Both the position numbers and the translations under genes were made by a program. The notes under the pieces are model-generated. The model was given only the letters and a program-made list of their open reading frames with translations, was not told where the DNA came from and did not search any database. From Acidimicrobiia bacterium (GTDB taxonomy: Bacteria > Actinomycetota > Acidimicrobiia > Spongiisociales > JAENVV01), in NCBI GenBank assembly GCA_016650365.1, contig JAENVV010000063.1, positions 1-39,591 of the forward strand: a DNA stretch of 39,591 nucleotides, written 5' to 3'. Shown here piece by piece: positions 1 through 7,652 of the stretch (position 1 is the first letter of the stretch; each line of letters opens with the position of its first letter).

Positions 1-827
1 AAAATGATTCCTGACTCAACCGTCTTGAGCGCTTCTATCGTCCGGTTGAGTCCGTCGGTATCGCCCTCGGTTTTGACTACATCGGTCAGGCCTCGTCCTG
101 CGAACAGGTCGCTTATCTTGCCAATCCCATGAACCGTCAAGCCGGCGGCTTTGGCGTGGTCGAGCAGGGTGTCTGAGTGGGGCGGCATGGCGTAATCGTG
201 ACGTTTGTAGGTGCGTTGAAAGGCCCCCGGCCGACCGATGAAGGGTCGAGCGATGACCCGGCCGATCAGGTATTCATCGCAGTGCCTCCGGGCGATCTCG
301 CAGACCCGGTAGAGCTCGTCGATCGGGGCAATCTCCTCGTGGGCGGCAATCTGGAACACGGAATCGGCCGAGGTGTAGAGGATGAGTTCGCCCGATTCAA
401 GATGTCTCGGACCCAACTCCTCGATGATGACTGTTCCGGAGGCGGCGTAGTTACCGATGAACGTGTGACCTGATTCCTCTTCGATGGCGTGGATCAGGGC
501 ATCGGGAAATCCGGTATCCGTGAAGGTTTGAAACGGTGTTTTCGTGATGATGCCAGCCAATTCCCAGTGACCGGTGGTTGAGTCCTTTGCCGCTGATGCT
601 TCGGCGAGCCTGCCGTATGCCATCGTCGGGCTGGTGACCGGAGGCATGCCGGCCAGGCTGCTGTGCAGGTTGCCGAGTCCAGCCGCACTGAAGTTCGGGA
701 GGTCAAACCCTCCGACTGCCATGGCCGTGTGTCCGAGTGTGTCCGACCCGGCGTCCCCGTATTCGGCAGCATCCGGGGCTTCTCCGGCTCCACAGGAATC
801 CATGACAATGATGATCGCTCGCTTCAC
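1..827 (-). CDS. deoB: Phosphopentomutase DeoB, 3' end cut off by the window edge
   Basis: It interconverts ribose 1-phosphate and ribose 5-phosphate (and the deoxy forms) in cytosolic nucleoside salvage. The first 275 residues are visible; DeoB is usually about 390-400 long, so the C-terminus lies outside the window. The start is GTG at 827, preceded by GGAGGA with 7 nt spacing. The N-terminus reads KRAIIIVMDSCGAGEAPDA, where Asp10 is the expected Mn2+ ligand of the alkaline-phosphatase fold, followed by GSDTLGH. The motif KDSTTGHWELAG holds the threonine that is phosphorylated in this family. It appears to be the last visible gene of a minus-strand run from ppc through upp, and upp shares its salvage theme. 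Identification is secure. Confidence 0.95.
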   Translation of the reverse strand, partial: MKRAIIIVMDSCGAGEAPDAAEYGDAGSDTLGHTAMAVGGFDLPNFSAAGLGNLHSSLAGMPPVTSPTMAYGRLAEASAAKDSTTGHWELAGIITKTPFQTFTDTGFPDALIHAIEEESGHTFIGNYAASGTVIIEELGPRHLESGELILYTSADSVFQIAAHEEIAPIDELYRVCEIARRHCDEYLIGRVIARPFIGRPGAFQRTYKRHDYAMPPHSDTLLDHAKAAGLTVHGIGKISDLFAGRGLTDVVKTEGDTDGLNRTIEALKTVESGII

Positions 828-852
828 GATGTTGTCCTCCTGATCGACGAGC

Positions 853-1044
853 CTACTCAAGGACAGCTCCGGCGATGCCGTGATGGGAGGCCCGGCGTGG
901 CGGGTGGCGGTCTGCGTTGTGGGTGGACAGGTCGATCCAACGGTCCTCCAGGCTGTCAAGGCCTTCGATGGCCGTGTGTGAAAGGTGTGGGCCCAGCGAC
1001 GGATCAGACCTGCACAGACCGGGCACCGCTGGCGGAACGTGCAC
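853..1044 (-). CDS. Doubtful small ORF between the ATL gene and deoB
   Basis: A 63-codon frame begins with GTG four nt after the stop of the alkyltransferase-like gene and ends 25 nt before the deoB start. Most third codon positions are G or C, as in the neighbouring genes, and it fits neatly in the minus-strand run. Against it, the product is rich in His, Pro and Arg, matches no family I recognise, and has no clear ribosome binding site. It may be non-coding spacer. Confidence 0.25.
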   Translation of the reverse strand: MHVPPAVPGLCRSDPSLGPHLSHTAIEGLDSLEDRWIDLSTHNADRHPPRRASHHGIAGAVLE

Positions 1045-1048
1045 CTGC

Positions 1049-1315
1049 CTATCTGGAAACCTTGCCGTTCTTCACGGCGATTCCTTCGGCGCGCAGCCGT
1101 TGGGCATGCTCACGTTCGTGGCCGGGAACCAGTCGACCGGCCGCATTGACGACTCGCCACCAGGGAAGTCCGTCGGACCCTCTGAGGATGTTGCCGACGG
1201 CTCGAGCGGCCCCGGGGAAACCCGCCTCGGCGGCGACTTCGCCGTAGGTGACGACATCGCCGGGCTTCAGGGCGGTGAGAACCTCACGGACGGCTTCCTC
1301 GAAGTCGGGTTGCAT
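1049..1315 (-). CDS. Alkyltransferase-like protein (ATL), MGMT-like fold with Trp in place of the reactive Cys
   Basis: An 88-residue protein equivalent to the DNA-binding C-terminal domain of O6-methylguanine-DNA methyltransferase. Family hallmarks are PGDVVTYGEVAAEAG, then GAARAVGNILRG (recognition helix with the Arg finger), then PWWRVVNAAGRL. In true MGMT the last motif is PCHRV; here Cys is Trp and His is Trp, so it cannot accept an alkyl group. Known ATLs bind O6-alkylguanine and hand the lesion to nucleotide excision repair. The start is ATG at 1315, 8 nt after the upp stop, so it is probably co-transcribed with upp. The class call is secure; the in vivo role is inferred. Confidence 0.88.
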   Translation of the reverse strand: MQPDFEEAVREVLTALKPGDVVTYGEVAAEAGFPGAARAVGNILRGSDGLPWWRVVNAAGRLVPGHEREHAQRLRAEGIAVKNGKVSR

Positions 1316-1323
1316 GGCCAGGT

Positions 1324-1944
1324 CTACACCGTACCGAAGAGTCGATCTCCCATGTCGCCGAGCCCGGGACGGATGTAGTAGTGATCGTTGAGGTCGCGGT
1401 CGATGGAGGCAATCACGAGGTCTACGTCGGGATGCTCCTTTTGGACGCGGTCAACGCCAACCGGGGCAGCAATCACGCATATGGCCGTGATATCGACCCC
1501 GCCACGGTTTTTGATCATCTGGATCGCGTAGGACAACGATCCGCCGGTCGCCAGCATCGGCTCGAGGACCAGCACTTTCTTTCCGGCCATATCGGGCAGT
1601 TTGATGTAGTACTCCTCGGGCTTGATCGTGATCTCATCGCGGGCCACGCCGACATACCCAACTGAAACATCGGGTAGCAGTGCCAACACGGCATCGATCA
1701 TGCCGAGCCCCGACCGCAACACGGGGACCGCCACGATGCCCTGCGCAATTTTGGTCCCGGTAGTTCTTTCCAGCGGCGTTTCGACTTCGATGGTCTCTTC
1801 CACAAGCCCTTTGGCGGCTTCGTGAACGAGGGACAGGCTGACCCGTCTGGCTGCGGAGCGGAAGGTCTCAGCGTTCGACTGGTTGGAGCGGAGGATGGAC
1901 AAATAGTGATTGGTAATCGGGTTATCCACAACGGTCAGGCTCAT
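1324..1944 (-). CDS. upp: Uracil phosphoribosyltransferase
   Basis: It converts uracil and PRPP to UMP and diphosphate in cytosolic pyrimidine salvage. At 206 residues it is the normal family length. It opens with VVDNPITNHYLSILR, carries LVHEAAKGL and PVLRSGLGM, and has the PRPP loop LVLEPMLATGGS (Glu where most members have Asp) followed by the C-terminal YIRPGLGDMGDRLFGT, which shapes the uracil pocket. No SD site precedes ATG 1944, but a TACTAT box ends 8 nt upstream, so it may have its own leaderless transcript as well as read-through from ppc 50 bp away. Confidence 0.97.
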   Translation of the reverse strand: MSLTVVDNPITNHYLSILRSNQSNAETFRSAARRVSLSLVHEAAKGLVEETIEVETPLERTTGTKIAQGIVAVPVLRSGLGMIDAVLALLPDVSVGYVGVARDEITIKPEEYYIKLPDMAGKKVLVLEPMLATGGSLSYAIQMIKNRGGVDITAICVIAAPVGVDRVQKEHPDVDLVIASIDRDLNDHYYIRPGLGDMGDRLFGTV

Positions 1945-1952
1945 ACGGCGCG

Positions 1953-1958
1953 ATAGTA
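1953..1958 (-). promoter_or_regulatory. Candidate -10 box for upp
   Basis: TACTAT on the minus strand ends 8 nt before the upp ATG, so transcription would begin at or within 1-2 nt of the start codon. No convincing -35 is visible. It belongs to a recurring TAnnnT pattern in this window. Confidence 0.35.
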
Positions 1959-1994
1959 ATGGCCCGATGGGTGTCGGTGCACCCTCGGGACGGT

Positions 1995-4727
1995 TCAGCC
2001 GGTGTTGCGAAGGCCGGCCGCGATCCCATTGACGGTGAGTAGCAGTGCTCTGCGTAGTTGAGGGTCCCCGCCCTCATCGGAACGGGAGCGGGCCAGCAAC
2101 GTCACCTGGAGGTAGTTGATCGGATCGAGATATCGATCCCGCACCGACAATGTCCTGGCGAGCGTCGGTGCTTCCGCCAGCAGTTCGTGGCGGGTGGCGG
2201 TCGCCACCTCCGCAAGGGTCAGCTCGTACTCGGCCCGGATGACTTCAAGGATGTCTTTGGCCTCGTCTTCGACCAACAAGTCGACATATCGGTCGGCAAT
2301 GGCAAGGTCGGTCTTGGCGAGGGTCATCTCTACATTTGAGAGGAACGTTGAAAAGTATGACCAGGTCTTGTACATCTCGGTCATCGCTTCCCCGTAGCCG
2401 GCCTGGCGGGCAGCCGCCAGGCCGCTCCCAACTCCGAACCATCCGGGGATGATTTGACGGGTTTGAGTCCAGCCGAACACCCAGGGGATGGCCCGTAGAC
2501 CGTCGAGGCCGGTCGAGTCGCGCCGACGGGAGGGGCGTGAGCCAATGTTGAGATCGCCTAGCTCGTCAACGGGAGTAGACCGCAGGAAATAATCGACGAG
2601 GCGATCGGAGTCGACCAGGCTCCGGTACGTAGCGAACGCAGCATCCGACACAGTCTCCATGACTTCGTCCCAGTGGCCAAGTACCGCTTCGCTTTGGCGT
2701 GGAGTCTTGTGAAGGGTGGAGGCTTCGAGTACTGCAGCAAGCGTCAACTCAAGGTTGCGGCGGGCCAATTCCGGCAGACCGTACTTGTCGGAGATGACTT
2801 CGCCCTGCTCGGTGAGTTTGATAGGCCCGTCGATGGTGCCAAACGGCTGGGCCATAATCGCGGCGTGGGTGGGGCCGCCTCCGCGACCGACGGTGCCGCC
2901 TCGACCGTGGAACAGGCGCAAGCGAACGCCGTGTTTCATCGCCGTGTTTCTCAAATCACGTTGAGCCTTGTATATCTCCCATTGCGATGTGGTGATGCCA
3001 CCGTGTTTGTTGGAGTCCGAGTAGCCCAGCATGACTTCCTGAACGTCATGATGAGCAGCAACGATCGACCGGTACGACGGCTCCGACAGCATGTCGTCGA
3101 GAATCGCACCGGCCACTCGCAACTCGTCGATCGTCTCGAGTAAAGGCACAAAGCCGATCCGGGCCACGTTCGTATGTACGTCAATCAGGCCGGTCTCCCT
3201 GGCAAGTACGGCGGCCGCGAATACGTCGCCGGCGTCGCGGGTCATCGAGATGATGTAGGAGTCGATAACATCGATCCCAAATCGATCCTGGGCATCTCGG
3301 ATCGTATGAAACGTCCCCATGGTCGAGTCAGTCGAGGGGGTCAAAAGGGTCGTGGGTGACGATAGGGGACGCCGGGCGGTCAGTTCATTGGCGAGGAACC
3401 GGGTGCGTTCGCCGGGACTTACGGCTCGATAGTCGATGTCGAGGCGCTGATAGAGCACGGCAAGCAACTCGTGGTGACGCTCCGAATGTTCCCGAACGTC
3501 CATGGTCGCCATACGGAATCCGAAGGCCGCCACGGTGCGGATGAGGCGCAGTAGGGGTCCGTTTGCGATGAATGTTCCCCGGTGGTCGAGCAGGGAATTG
3601 CGCATGACGGTCAGCTCGTCGAGAAGCTGGATCACGCCCGGGTAGGCAGTCCCCGGCCGGTGGTGGGTTCCCTCGGCGAATCTGTCTCGGGTGTTGCGAA
3701 GGCGCTCGTGTATGTACGAGCATTTCAGTCGGTACGGCTCGGCCGCGTTCATCGATCCGAATCGGTCGAACACCTGGGGGAGTGCGATCCGGTCTGCGGC
3801 AAGGGAATCCTCCAGCTCTGACGAGATACCCTGGACCGCCAGCGATGATGACAGCTCTGCCGACAGCGCCTCGACGGCTTTGATGATGTTGCGCAAGCCG
3901 TGCTCATGCTGAATCTCAAGGACCCGCATCGTCACCGCCGGAGTCACAAACGGATTGCCATCTCGATCACCGCCGACCCAGGTTCCAAAGCGGATCGGGG
4001 TCGAATACGGATCGACCACGGTCCCGAGTCGCTGCATCTGCAGGTCATATTCCTCCAGTAGCCCGGGTATCACGTCTGTGAAAAGCTGATCGAAGTAGAA
4101 GATGATCGATCGAGCTTCGTCGATGGGTTCGGGTCTATCGAGGCGGAGTTCGTCTGTCTGCCAGATGAGCTCGATGAGTTCCGCGGTCCTTCGATCGATC
4201 CGCCGTTGGTCGGCGTCGGTGGCTCGTGGATCGAGTCGGGCTTCGAGCAGTCCGGCGATGTCGTTGAGTTTCGTCAAGATCGAGCGCCTGGCCGCTTCCG
4301 TCGGATGCGCGGTGAATACCGGCCCGAGCTCGATCCGAGACAGAATCCGATCGAGTTCGTCCTGTGGCATGTTTGCGGCCAGGATTCGGTCCACCGAGGC
4401 TTCAAGCCACTCGCGATCTTCTCCGACCGGGGCAGCTAGTTCATCAACCCGATGGGTTTGCTCGGCGACGTTGGCGAGATGGAAGTAGGTCGTGAACGCC
4501 CTGACCAGCCGGATGGTGGTGTCGAGATCCTGGCTTTCGAGGAGCCCTTCGAGGCGGCGACCGGTTTCAGCGCTTGGATGGTCTCGCTGCTGGCGAGTGA
4601 GCCTGCGGACTTCCTCGACCAGGGACAGTAATTCCGGCCCATGTTGTCGGATCAACGTTTCCCCGAGTTGGGCGCCCAATCGCCGAATATCGGCTCGCAA
4701 CAGGAGGTCGTCGGTTTCCTCGATCAC
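1995..4727 (-). CDS. ppc: Phosphoenolpyruvate carboxylase
   Basis: It carboxylates PEP with bicarbonate to oxaloacetate, replenishing the TCA cycle. At 910 residues it fits the bacterial family. The catalytic His is His141 in VFTAHPTEAARRSI. GGDRDGNPFVT follows at about residue 270, LGYSDSNKHGGITTS near 570, and the glycine-rich loop FHGRGGTVGRGGGP near 607. The C-terminus ends in RNTG (QNTG in many homologues), keeping the terminal Gly. The start is GTG 4727: an in-frame stop lies a short way upstream and a TACGAT box ends 6 nt before it, suggesting a leaderless mRNA. It is divergent from ffh across 87 bp. Confidence 0.97.
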   Translation of the reverse strand: MIEETDDLLLRADIRRLGAQLGETLIRQHGPELLSLVEEVRRLTRQQRDHPSAETGRRLEGLLESQDLDTTIRLVRAFTTYFHLANVAEQTHRVDELAAPVGEDREWLEASVDRILAANMPQDELDRILSRIELGPVFTAHPTEAARRSILTKLNDIAGLLEARLDPRATDADQRRIDRRTAELIELIWQTDELRLDRPEPIDEARSIIFYFDQLFTDVIPGLLEEYDLQMQRLGTVVDPYSTPIRFGTWVGGDRDGNPFVTPAVTMRVLEIQHEHGLRNIIKAVEALSAELSSSLAVQGISSELEDSLAADRIALPQVFDRFGSMNAAEPYRLKCSYIHERLRNTRDRFAEGTHHRPGTAYPGVIQLLDELTVMRNSLLDHRGTFIANGPLLRLIRTVAAFGFRMATMDVREHSERHHELLAVLYQRLDIDYRAVSPGERTRFLANELTARRPLSSPTTLLTPSTDSTMGTFHTIRDAQDRFGIDVIDSYIISMTRDAGDVFAAAVLARETGLIDVHTNVARIGFVPLLETIDELRVAGAILDDMLSEPSYRSIVAAHHDVQEVMLGYSDSNKHGGITTSQWEIYKAQRDLRNTAMKHGVRLRLFHGRGGTVGRGGGPTHAAIMAQPFGTIDGPIKLTEQGEVISDKYGLPELARRNLELTLAAVLEASTLHKTPRQSEAVLGHWDEVMETVSDAAFATYRSLVDSDRLVDYFLRSTPVDELGDLNIGSRPSRRRDSTGLDGLRAIPWVFGWTQTRQIIPGWFGVGSGLAAARQAGYGEAMTEMYKTWSYFSTFLSNVEMTLAKTDLAIADRYVDLLVEDEAKDILEVIRAEYELTLAEVATATRHELLAEAPTLARTLSVRDRYLDPINYLQVTLLARSRSDEGGDPQLRRALLLTVNGIAAGLRNTG

Positions 4728-4733
4728 CCGCTG

Positions 4734-4739
4734 ATCGTA
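4734..4739 (-). promoter_or_regulatory. Candidate -10 box for ppc
   Basis: TACGAT on the minus strand ends exactly 6 nt before GTG 4727, which would put the transcription start on the first base of the start codon. There is no SD site and no clear -35. Confidence 0.4.
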
Positions 4740-4774
4740 GCTGGTGCGCTCGATGGCCGGTTCCTGACCCGGTT

Positions 4775-4803
4775 TTCACGCAGTGATCGGCCGCCGATAC
4801 ACT
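4775..4803 (+). promoter_or_regulatory. Candidate promoter for the ffh operon
   Basis: TTCACG (4775-4780) and TACACT (4798-4803) are separated by 17 bp, each matching the sigma-70 consensus at four of six positions. A start near 4810 would leave a leader of only about 5 nt before ATG 4815, consistent with the absence of an SD site. Confidence 0.4.
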
Positions 4804-4814
4804 GTCGGCTTCAT

Positions 4815-6170
4815 ATGTTCGACTCACTGTCTGATCGTTTCACCGGTATTTTTTCGAGCCTGCGTGGCAAAGGTCGGCTATCGGAAGCCGATGTCGACAA
4901 GGCGCTCCGTGAGGTCCGACTGGCGCTTCTCGAAGCCGATGTCAACGTTTCGGTTGCCAAGAATCTGCTCGCCAGGATCAAGGAGCGTGCCCTCGGTGCC
5001 GCGGTGCATGCGAGTCTGACTCCCGGTCAGCAGGTCATCAAGATCGTTCACGAGGAGCTGATAACGACCCTCGGCACCACAGAAGTCGGCTTGAAGTTCA
5101 CGGGTAAGGAACCGTTTACGATCCTTATGGTTGGATTGCAAGGTTCCGGCAAGACGACGACGAGTGGCAAGCTGGCGAAGTACCTGCGGGCCCAGGGGAA
5201 AAACCCATTACTGGTCGCTGCTGACCTTGCCCGCCCGGCCGCCATCGACCAACTGGAAACGCTCGGGGCGAGCATCGGCATCCGCGTATATTCGGAGCGA
5301 AAGTCCAAGCCGGGCAAGGTCGTGAAGGCGGCGATGAAGGAAGCGGTCAGGGCCGGACACGACGTGGTTATTGTCGACACCGCCGGACGGTTGGCTATCG
5401 ACAAAGCGCTGATGGACGAACTGGCGGATATCCGCAAGATCTCCGACCCCGACGAGGTACTCCTCGTGGTGGACGCCATGACCGGCCAGGATGCGGTCAA
5501 CGTTGCGCAGGGCTTTCTTGAATACACCGACCTCACCGGCTTCATCCTTTCGAAACTTGACGGCGATTCCCGGGGTGGAGCTGCCATCTCGGTGCGGGAG
5601 GTCACCGGCCGACCCATCAAATTTGCGGCGGTCGGAGAGTCACTCAATGATTTCGAGGTGTTCTATCCAGAGCGCATGGCATCGCGCATTCTCGGGATGG
5701 GCGATGTACTCACCCTCATTGAAAAGGCCGAGGAAACGTGGGACCTCGAAGAGGCTGAGCAGATGGCCGAAAAGCTCCGAAAGGCCGAATTTGACCTTGA
5801 GGACTTCCTCGCCCAGTTCCAACAGATCCGGCGGATGGGGCCACTTCAGGGATTGCTTGCTATGCTTCCAGGCGCCAACGAGGCCCTACGAGATGTCGAA
5901 ATATCCGACAAGGACTTGGGCCGGGTTGAAGCGATCATCAGATCGATGACACCTGAAGAACGGCACAGCCCTCGGTTGATCGACGGAAGTCGTAAACGGA
6001 GGATTGCGCGGGGCTCTGGAACGAGTCCTCAGCAGGTCAACGCCTTGCTGAAACAGTTCGGCGAGACACAAAAGATGATGAAGATGTTGGCCGCAGGCAA
6101 AAGCGTCCCCGGGCTACCCGGAATGCCAGGCATGCGGCCGCAACGAAAGAACAAGAGCAGGAAGAGGTGA
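4815..6170 (+). CDS. ffh: Signal recognition particle protein Ffh (SRP54)
   Basis: The GTPase of the SRP binds signal sequences on ribosomes and docks with FtsY at the membrane. The chosen ATG at 4815 gives 451 residues beginning MFDSLSDRFTGIFSSLRGKG, the typical Ffh start; an in-frame extension back to 4641 would overlap ppc and is not Ffh-like. The N domain is followed by the G domain with GLQGSGKTTT (about 108-117), DLARPAAIDQL, DTAGR (near 190) and SKLDGD (near 248). The methionine-rich M domain contains RRMGPLQGLLAMLPG, and the C-terminus is basic. It heads ffh-rpsP-khpA-rimM. No 4.5S RNA gene was seen nearby. Confidence 0.98.
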   Translation: MFDSLSDRFTGIFSSLRGKGRLSEADVDKALREVRLALLEADVNVSVAKNLLARIKERALGAAVHASLTPGQQVIKIVHEELITTLGTTEVGLKFTGKEPFTILMVGLQGSGKTTTSGKLAKYLRAQGKNPLLVAADLARPAAIDQLETLGASIGIRVYSERKSKPGKVVKAAMKEAVRAGHDVVIVDTAGRLAIDKALMDELADIRKISDPDEVLLVVDAMTGQDAVNVAQGFLEYTDLTGFILSKLDGDSRGGAAISVREVTGRPIKFAAVGESLNDFEVFYPERMASRILGMGDVLTLIEKAEETWDLEEAEQMAEKLRKAEFDLEDFLAQFQQIRRMGPLQGLLAMLPGANEALRDVEISDKDLGRVEAIIRSMTPEERHSPRLIDGSRKRRIARGSGTSPQQVNALLKQFGETQKMMKMLAAGKSVPGLPGMPGMRPQRKNKSRKR

Positions 6171-6174
6171 GCAG

Positions 6175-6543
6175 ATGGCGGTCAAGATCCGCCTGATGCG
6201 GTTGGGCAAAAAGAAGCAGCCCGTATATCGAGTCGTCGTAGCTGATGGCCGCCAACCGCGCGATGGAAGCTATATCGATGCTATCGGACGATACGATCCC
6301 CGTCAGGAGCCTTCGTTAATCGAAATCGATAACGACAAGGCTGTTACCTGGCTCAATGATGGCGCCCAGCCGACGGAGGCCGCCCGCAAGTTGTTGGAGA
6401 TCTCCGGGGCATGGACGCAGTTCAAGATTTCCCGTGGCGAGATCCACACTGTGGCATCAAAGCCGGCCCCAAAGAAGGAAGCACCCGTCGAACCAGTTGC
6501 TGAAGTGGCTGAGGTCGAAGGCGATTCCGGCGAGGAAGAATAA
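6175..6543 (+). CDS. rpsP: 30S ribosomal protein bS16
   Basis: A small-subunit assembly protein. The N-terminal 80 residues match bS16: VKIRLMRLGKKKQPVYRVVV, then DGSYIDAIGRYDP and GAQPTEAARKLL. Residues of about 95-122 form an acidic Ala/Pro/Glu tail common in high-GC relatives. The start ATG lies 4 nt after the ffh stop, with a GAGGTGAGCAG stretch upstream that includes the ffh TGA and gives an SD-like AGGTGA. Confidence 0.98.
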   Translation: MAVKIRLMRLGKKKQPVYRVVVADGRQPRDGSYIDAIGRYDPRQEPSLIEIDNDKAVTWLNDGAQPTEAARKLLEISGAWTQFKISRGEIHTVASKPAPKKEAPVEPVAEVAEVEGDSGEEE

Positions 6544-6546
6544 ATC

Positions 6547-6798
6547 ATGCCAAAAGGTGACATCGTCGAGAGCGTCGTCTCATACATCGTCAAGGCCATC
6601 GTTGATGACCCCGATGCTGTAGAAGTGACAGTCATTGAAGAAGGACCCGATGAGGTAACCGCCGAAGTGCGGGCTGCCAAATCAGATATGGGTCGCGTGA
6701 TCGGGAGGAGAGGTCGGGTTGCCAAAGCGATCAGGACGATCGCCCAGGCGGCCGCCGACGAAGAAGGCCTGACTGCAGGCGTCGAGTTTCTCGACTAG
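6547..6798 (+). CDS. khpA: KH-domain RNA-binding protein KhpA
   Basis: An 83-residue single KH-domain protein found between rpsP and rimM in many Gram-positive bacteria and Actinomycetota. The GxxG RNA-binding loop is GRRG inside DMGRVIGRRGRVAKAIR. The expected alpha-beta order is seen: an N-terminal helix (VVSYIVKAIVDDPDAV), two strands, then the GxxG helix-turn-helix. KhpA often works with KhpB/EloR, which is not in this window. ATG 6547 follows the rpsP stop by 3 nt, so translational coupling is likely. Confidence 0.95.
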   Translation: MPKGDIVESVVSYIVKAIVDDPDAVEVTVIEEGPDEVTAEVRAAKSDMGRVIGRRGRVAKAIRTIAQAAADEEGLTAGVEFLD

Positions 6799-6822
6799 TC
6801 GCCGGACGCGGTCTTCAAGACC

Positions 6823-7326
6823 TTGAACGATCAAATTATCATCGGCCACGTCGCCAGAGCCCACGGGCTCAAAGGGGACGTGGCCGTTGTCTTCTATTCG
6901 GATCATCCTGAACAGTTCAGACCCGGATTTCAGTTCGGTGGCACCACCGGACCCTTCACCATTGAACGGGTTCGAACCGGCGCCGGGGTCTTCCTTATCA
7001 AGTTTGCCGAAGTTTCCGACCGGAATACCGCTGAGCTGATGCAAGGCGTCCAATTGACCATGACCGAGTCTCATCTGCGTGAATTGGACGAGGGGGAGTA
7101 TTGGCCATCCCAGCTGACGGGATTGGAAGTTCGTGACCCCTCGGGCGCTCGGAGGGGTGAGATCATCGAAGTTGTCACAGGTGGAGCGCAAGACCGGTTG
7201 GCGATCCAGGTTGCCGATGGCCGGGTCGAGGTTCCGTTTGTCGACGCGTTGGTGCCAACCGTCGACATCGAAGGAGGCTTCGTGATTGTCGAGGCCATTG
7301 CGGGCCTACTCGACATCGGTGAGTGA
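6823..7326 (+). CDS. rimM: Ribosome maturation factor RimM
   Basis: It binds uS19 and assists maturation of the 30S head. At 167 residues it begins NDQIIIGHVARAHGLKGDVAV, the standard N-terminal beta-barrel signature, and ends in a PRC-barrel domain (YWPSQLTGLEV, then RLAIQVADGRVEVPFVDALV). The best start is TTG 6823, 25 nt after khpA, with a poor SD; no in-frame ATG is suitably placed. Unlike many genomes, trmD does not follow: it lies about 8.3 kb downstream beyond an accessory block. Confidence 0.96.
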   Translation: MNDQIIIGHVARAHGLKGDVAVVFYSDHPEQFRPGFQFGGTTGPFTIERVRTGAGVFLIKFAEVSDRNTAELMQGVQLTMTESHLRELDEGEYWPSQLTGLEVRDPSGARRGEIIEVVTGGAQDRLAIQVADGRVEVPFVDALVPTVDIEGGFVIVEAIAGLLDIGE

Positions 7327-7331
7327 GTCGC

Positions 7332-7592
7332 CTAGTGGGGATGCTTGTTGAGAACGGTCAGCAAGCCGGCAACTCCGCCGTAAAACCCACCACCAACAAT
7401 CGCTACCCAGATTGATGTAACGAGGGCTTGGCCGAGACTCAGATGAGCGCCGAAGAACATCATCGCGAAGAAGACCATGAACGTGGTCGGGGTTCCGATG
7501 AGGAACCCGACTTTCAACGCCTTGCTCATTTGAGCTGAATTGGTGGCGTCCTGGGCGTCTTTGTCGAGCTGGTCGGTCGATGTATCAGTCAC
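7332..7592 (-). CDS. Small two-helix membrane protein, function unknown
   Basis: I do not recognise a family. The product has 86 residues: about 24 polar, acidic residues, then two hydrophobic segments, roughly 28-48 (VGFLIGTPTTFMVFFAMMFF) and 54-80 (rich in Gly), and a short basic tail ending NKHPH. The composition indicates an inner-membrane protein with both ends probably cytoplasmic. The start is GTG 7592, with a perfect TATAAT ending 7 nt upstream, so the mRNA may be leaderless. It converges on rimM with a 5-bp gap. Confidence 0.7.
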   Translation of the reverse strand: MTDTSTDQLDKDAQDATNSAQMSKALKVGFLIGTPTTFMVFFAMMFFGAHLSLGQALVTSIWVAIVGGGFYGGVAGLLTVLNKHPH

Positions 7593-7599
7593 GCCCTGG

Positions 7600-7605
7600 A
7601 TTATA
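7600..7605 (-). promoter_or_regulatory. Consensus -10 box for the small membrane protein
   Basis: A perfect TATAAT on the minus strand ends 7 nt before GTG 7592. No SD site is present, so initiation at the 5' end of the mRNA is likely. A -35 is not obvious. Confidence 0.5.
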
Positions 7606-7646
7606 TGCAGGTCGTGATGGCGTTTAGTTCATCTTGGCAGGCCGAC

Positions 7647-7652
7647 TAGCGT
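7647..7652 (+). promoter_or_regulatory. Weak candidate -10 box for cofG
   Basis: TAGCGT ends 7 nt before the in-frame GTG at 7660. If this box is real, cofG starts at 7660 rather than at GTG 7651, which overlaps it. Confidence 0.25.

Noticed and set aside
663-1247. 194-codon plus-strand frame across deoB, the spacer and ATL
   Set aside because: It runs antisense through two well-supported genes and has no homology.
4641-4814. In-frame upstream extension of Ffh by 58 residues
   Set aside because: It would run antisense through the start of ppc. Ffh homology begins at MFDSLSDRF (4815), and a promoter candidate lies between.
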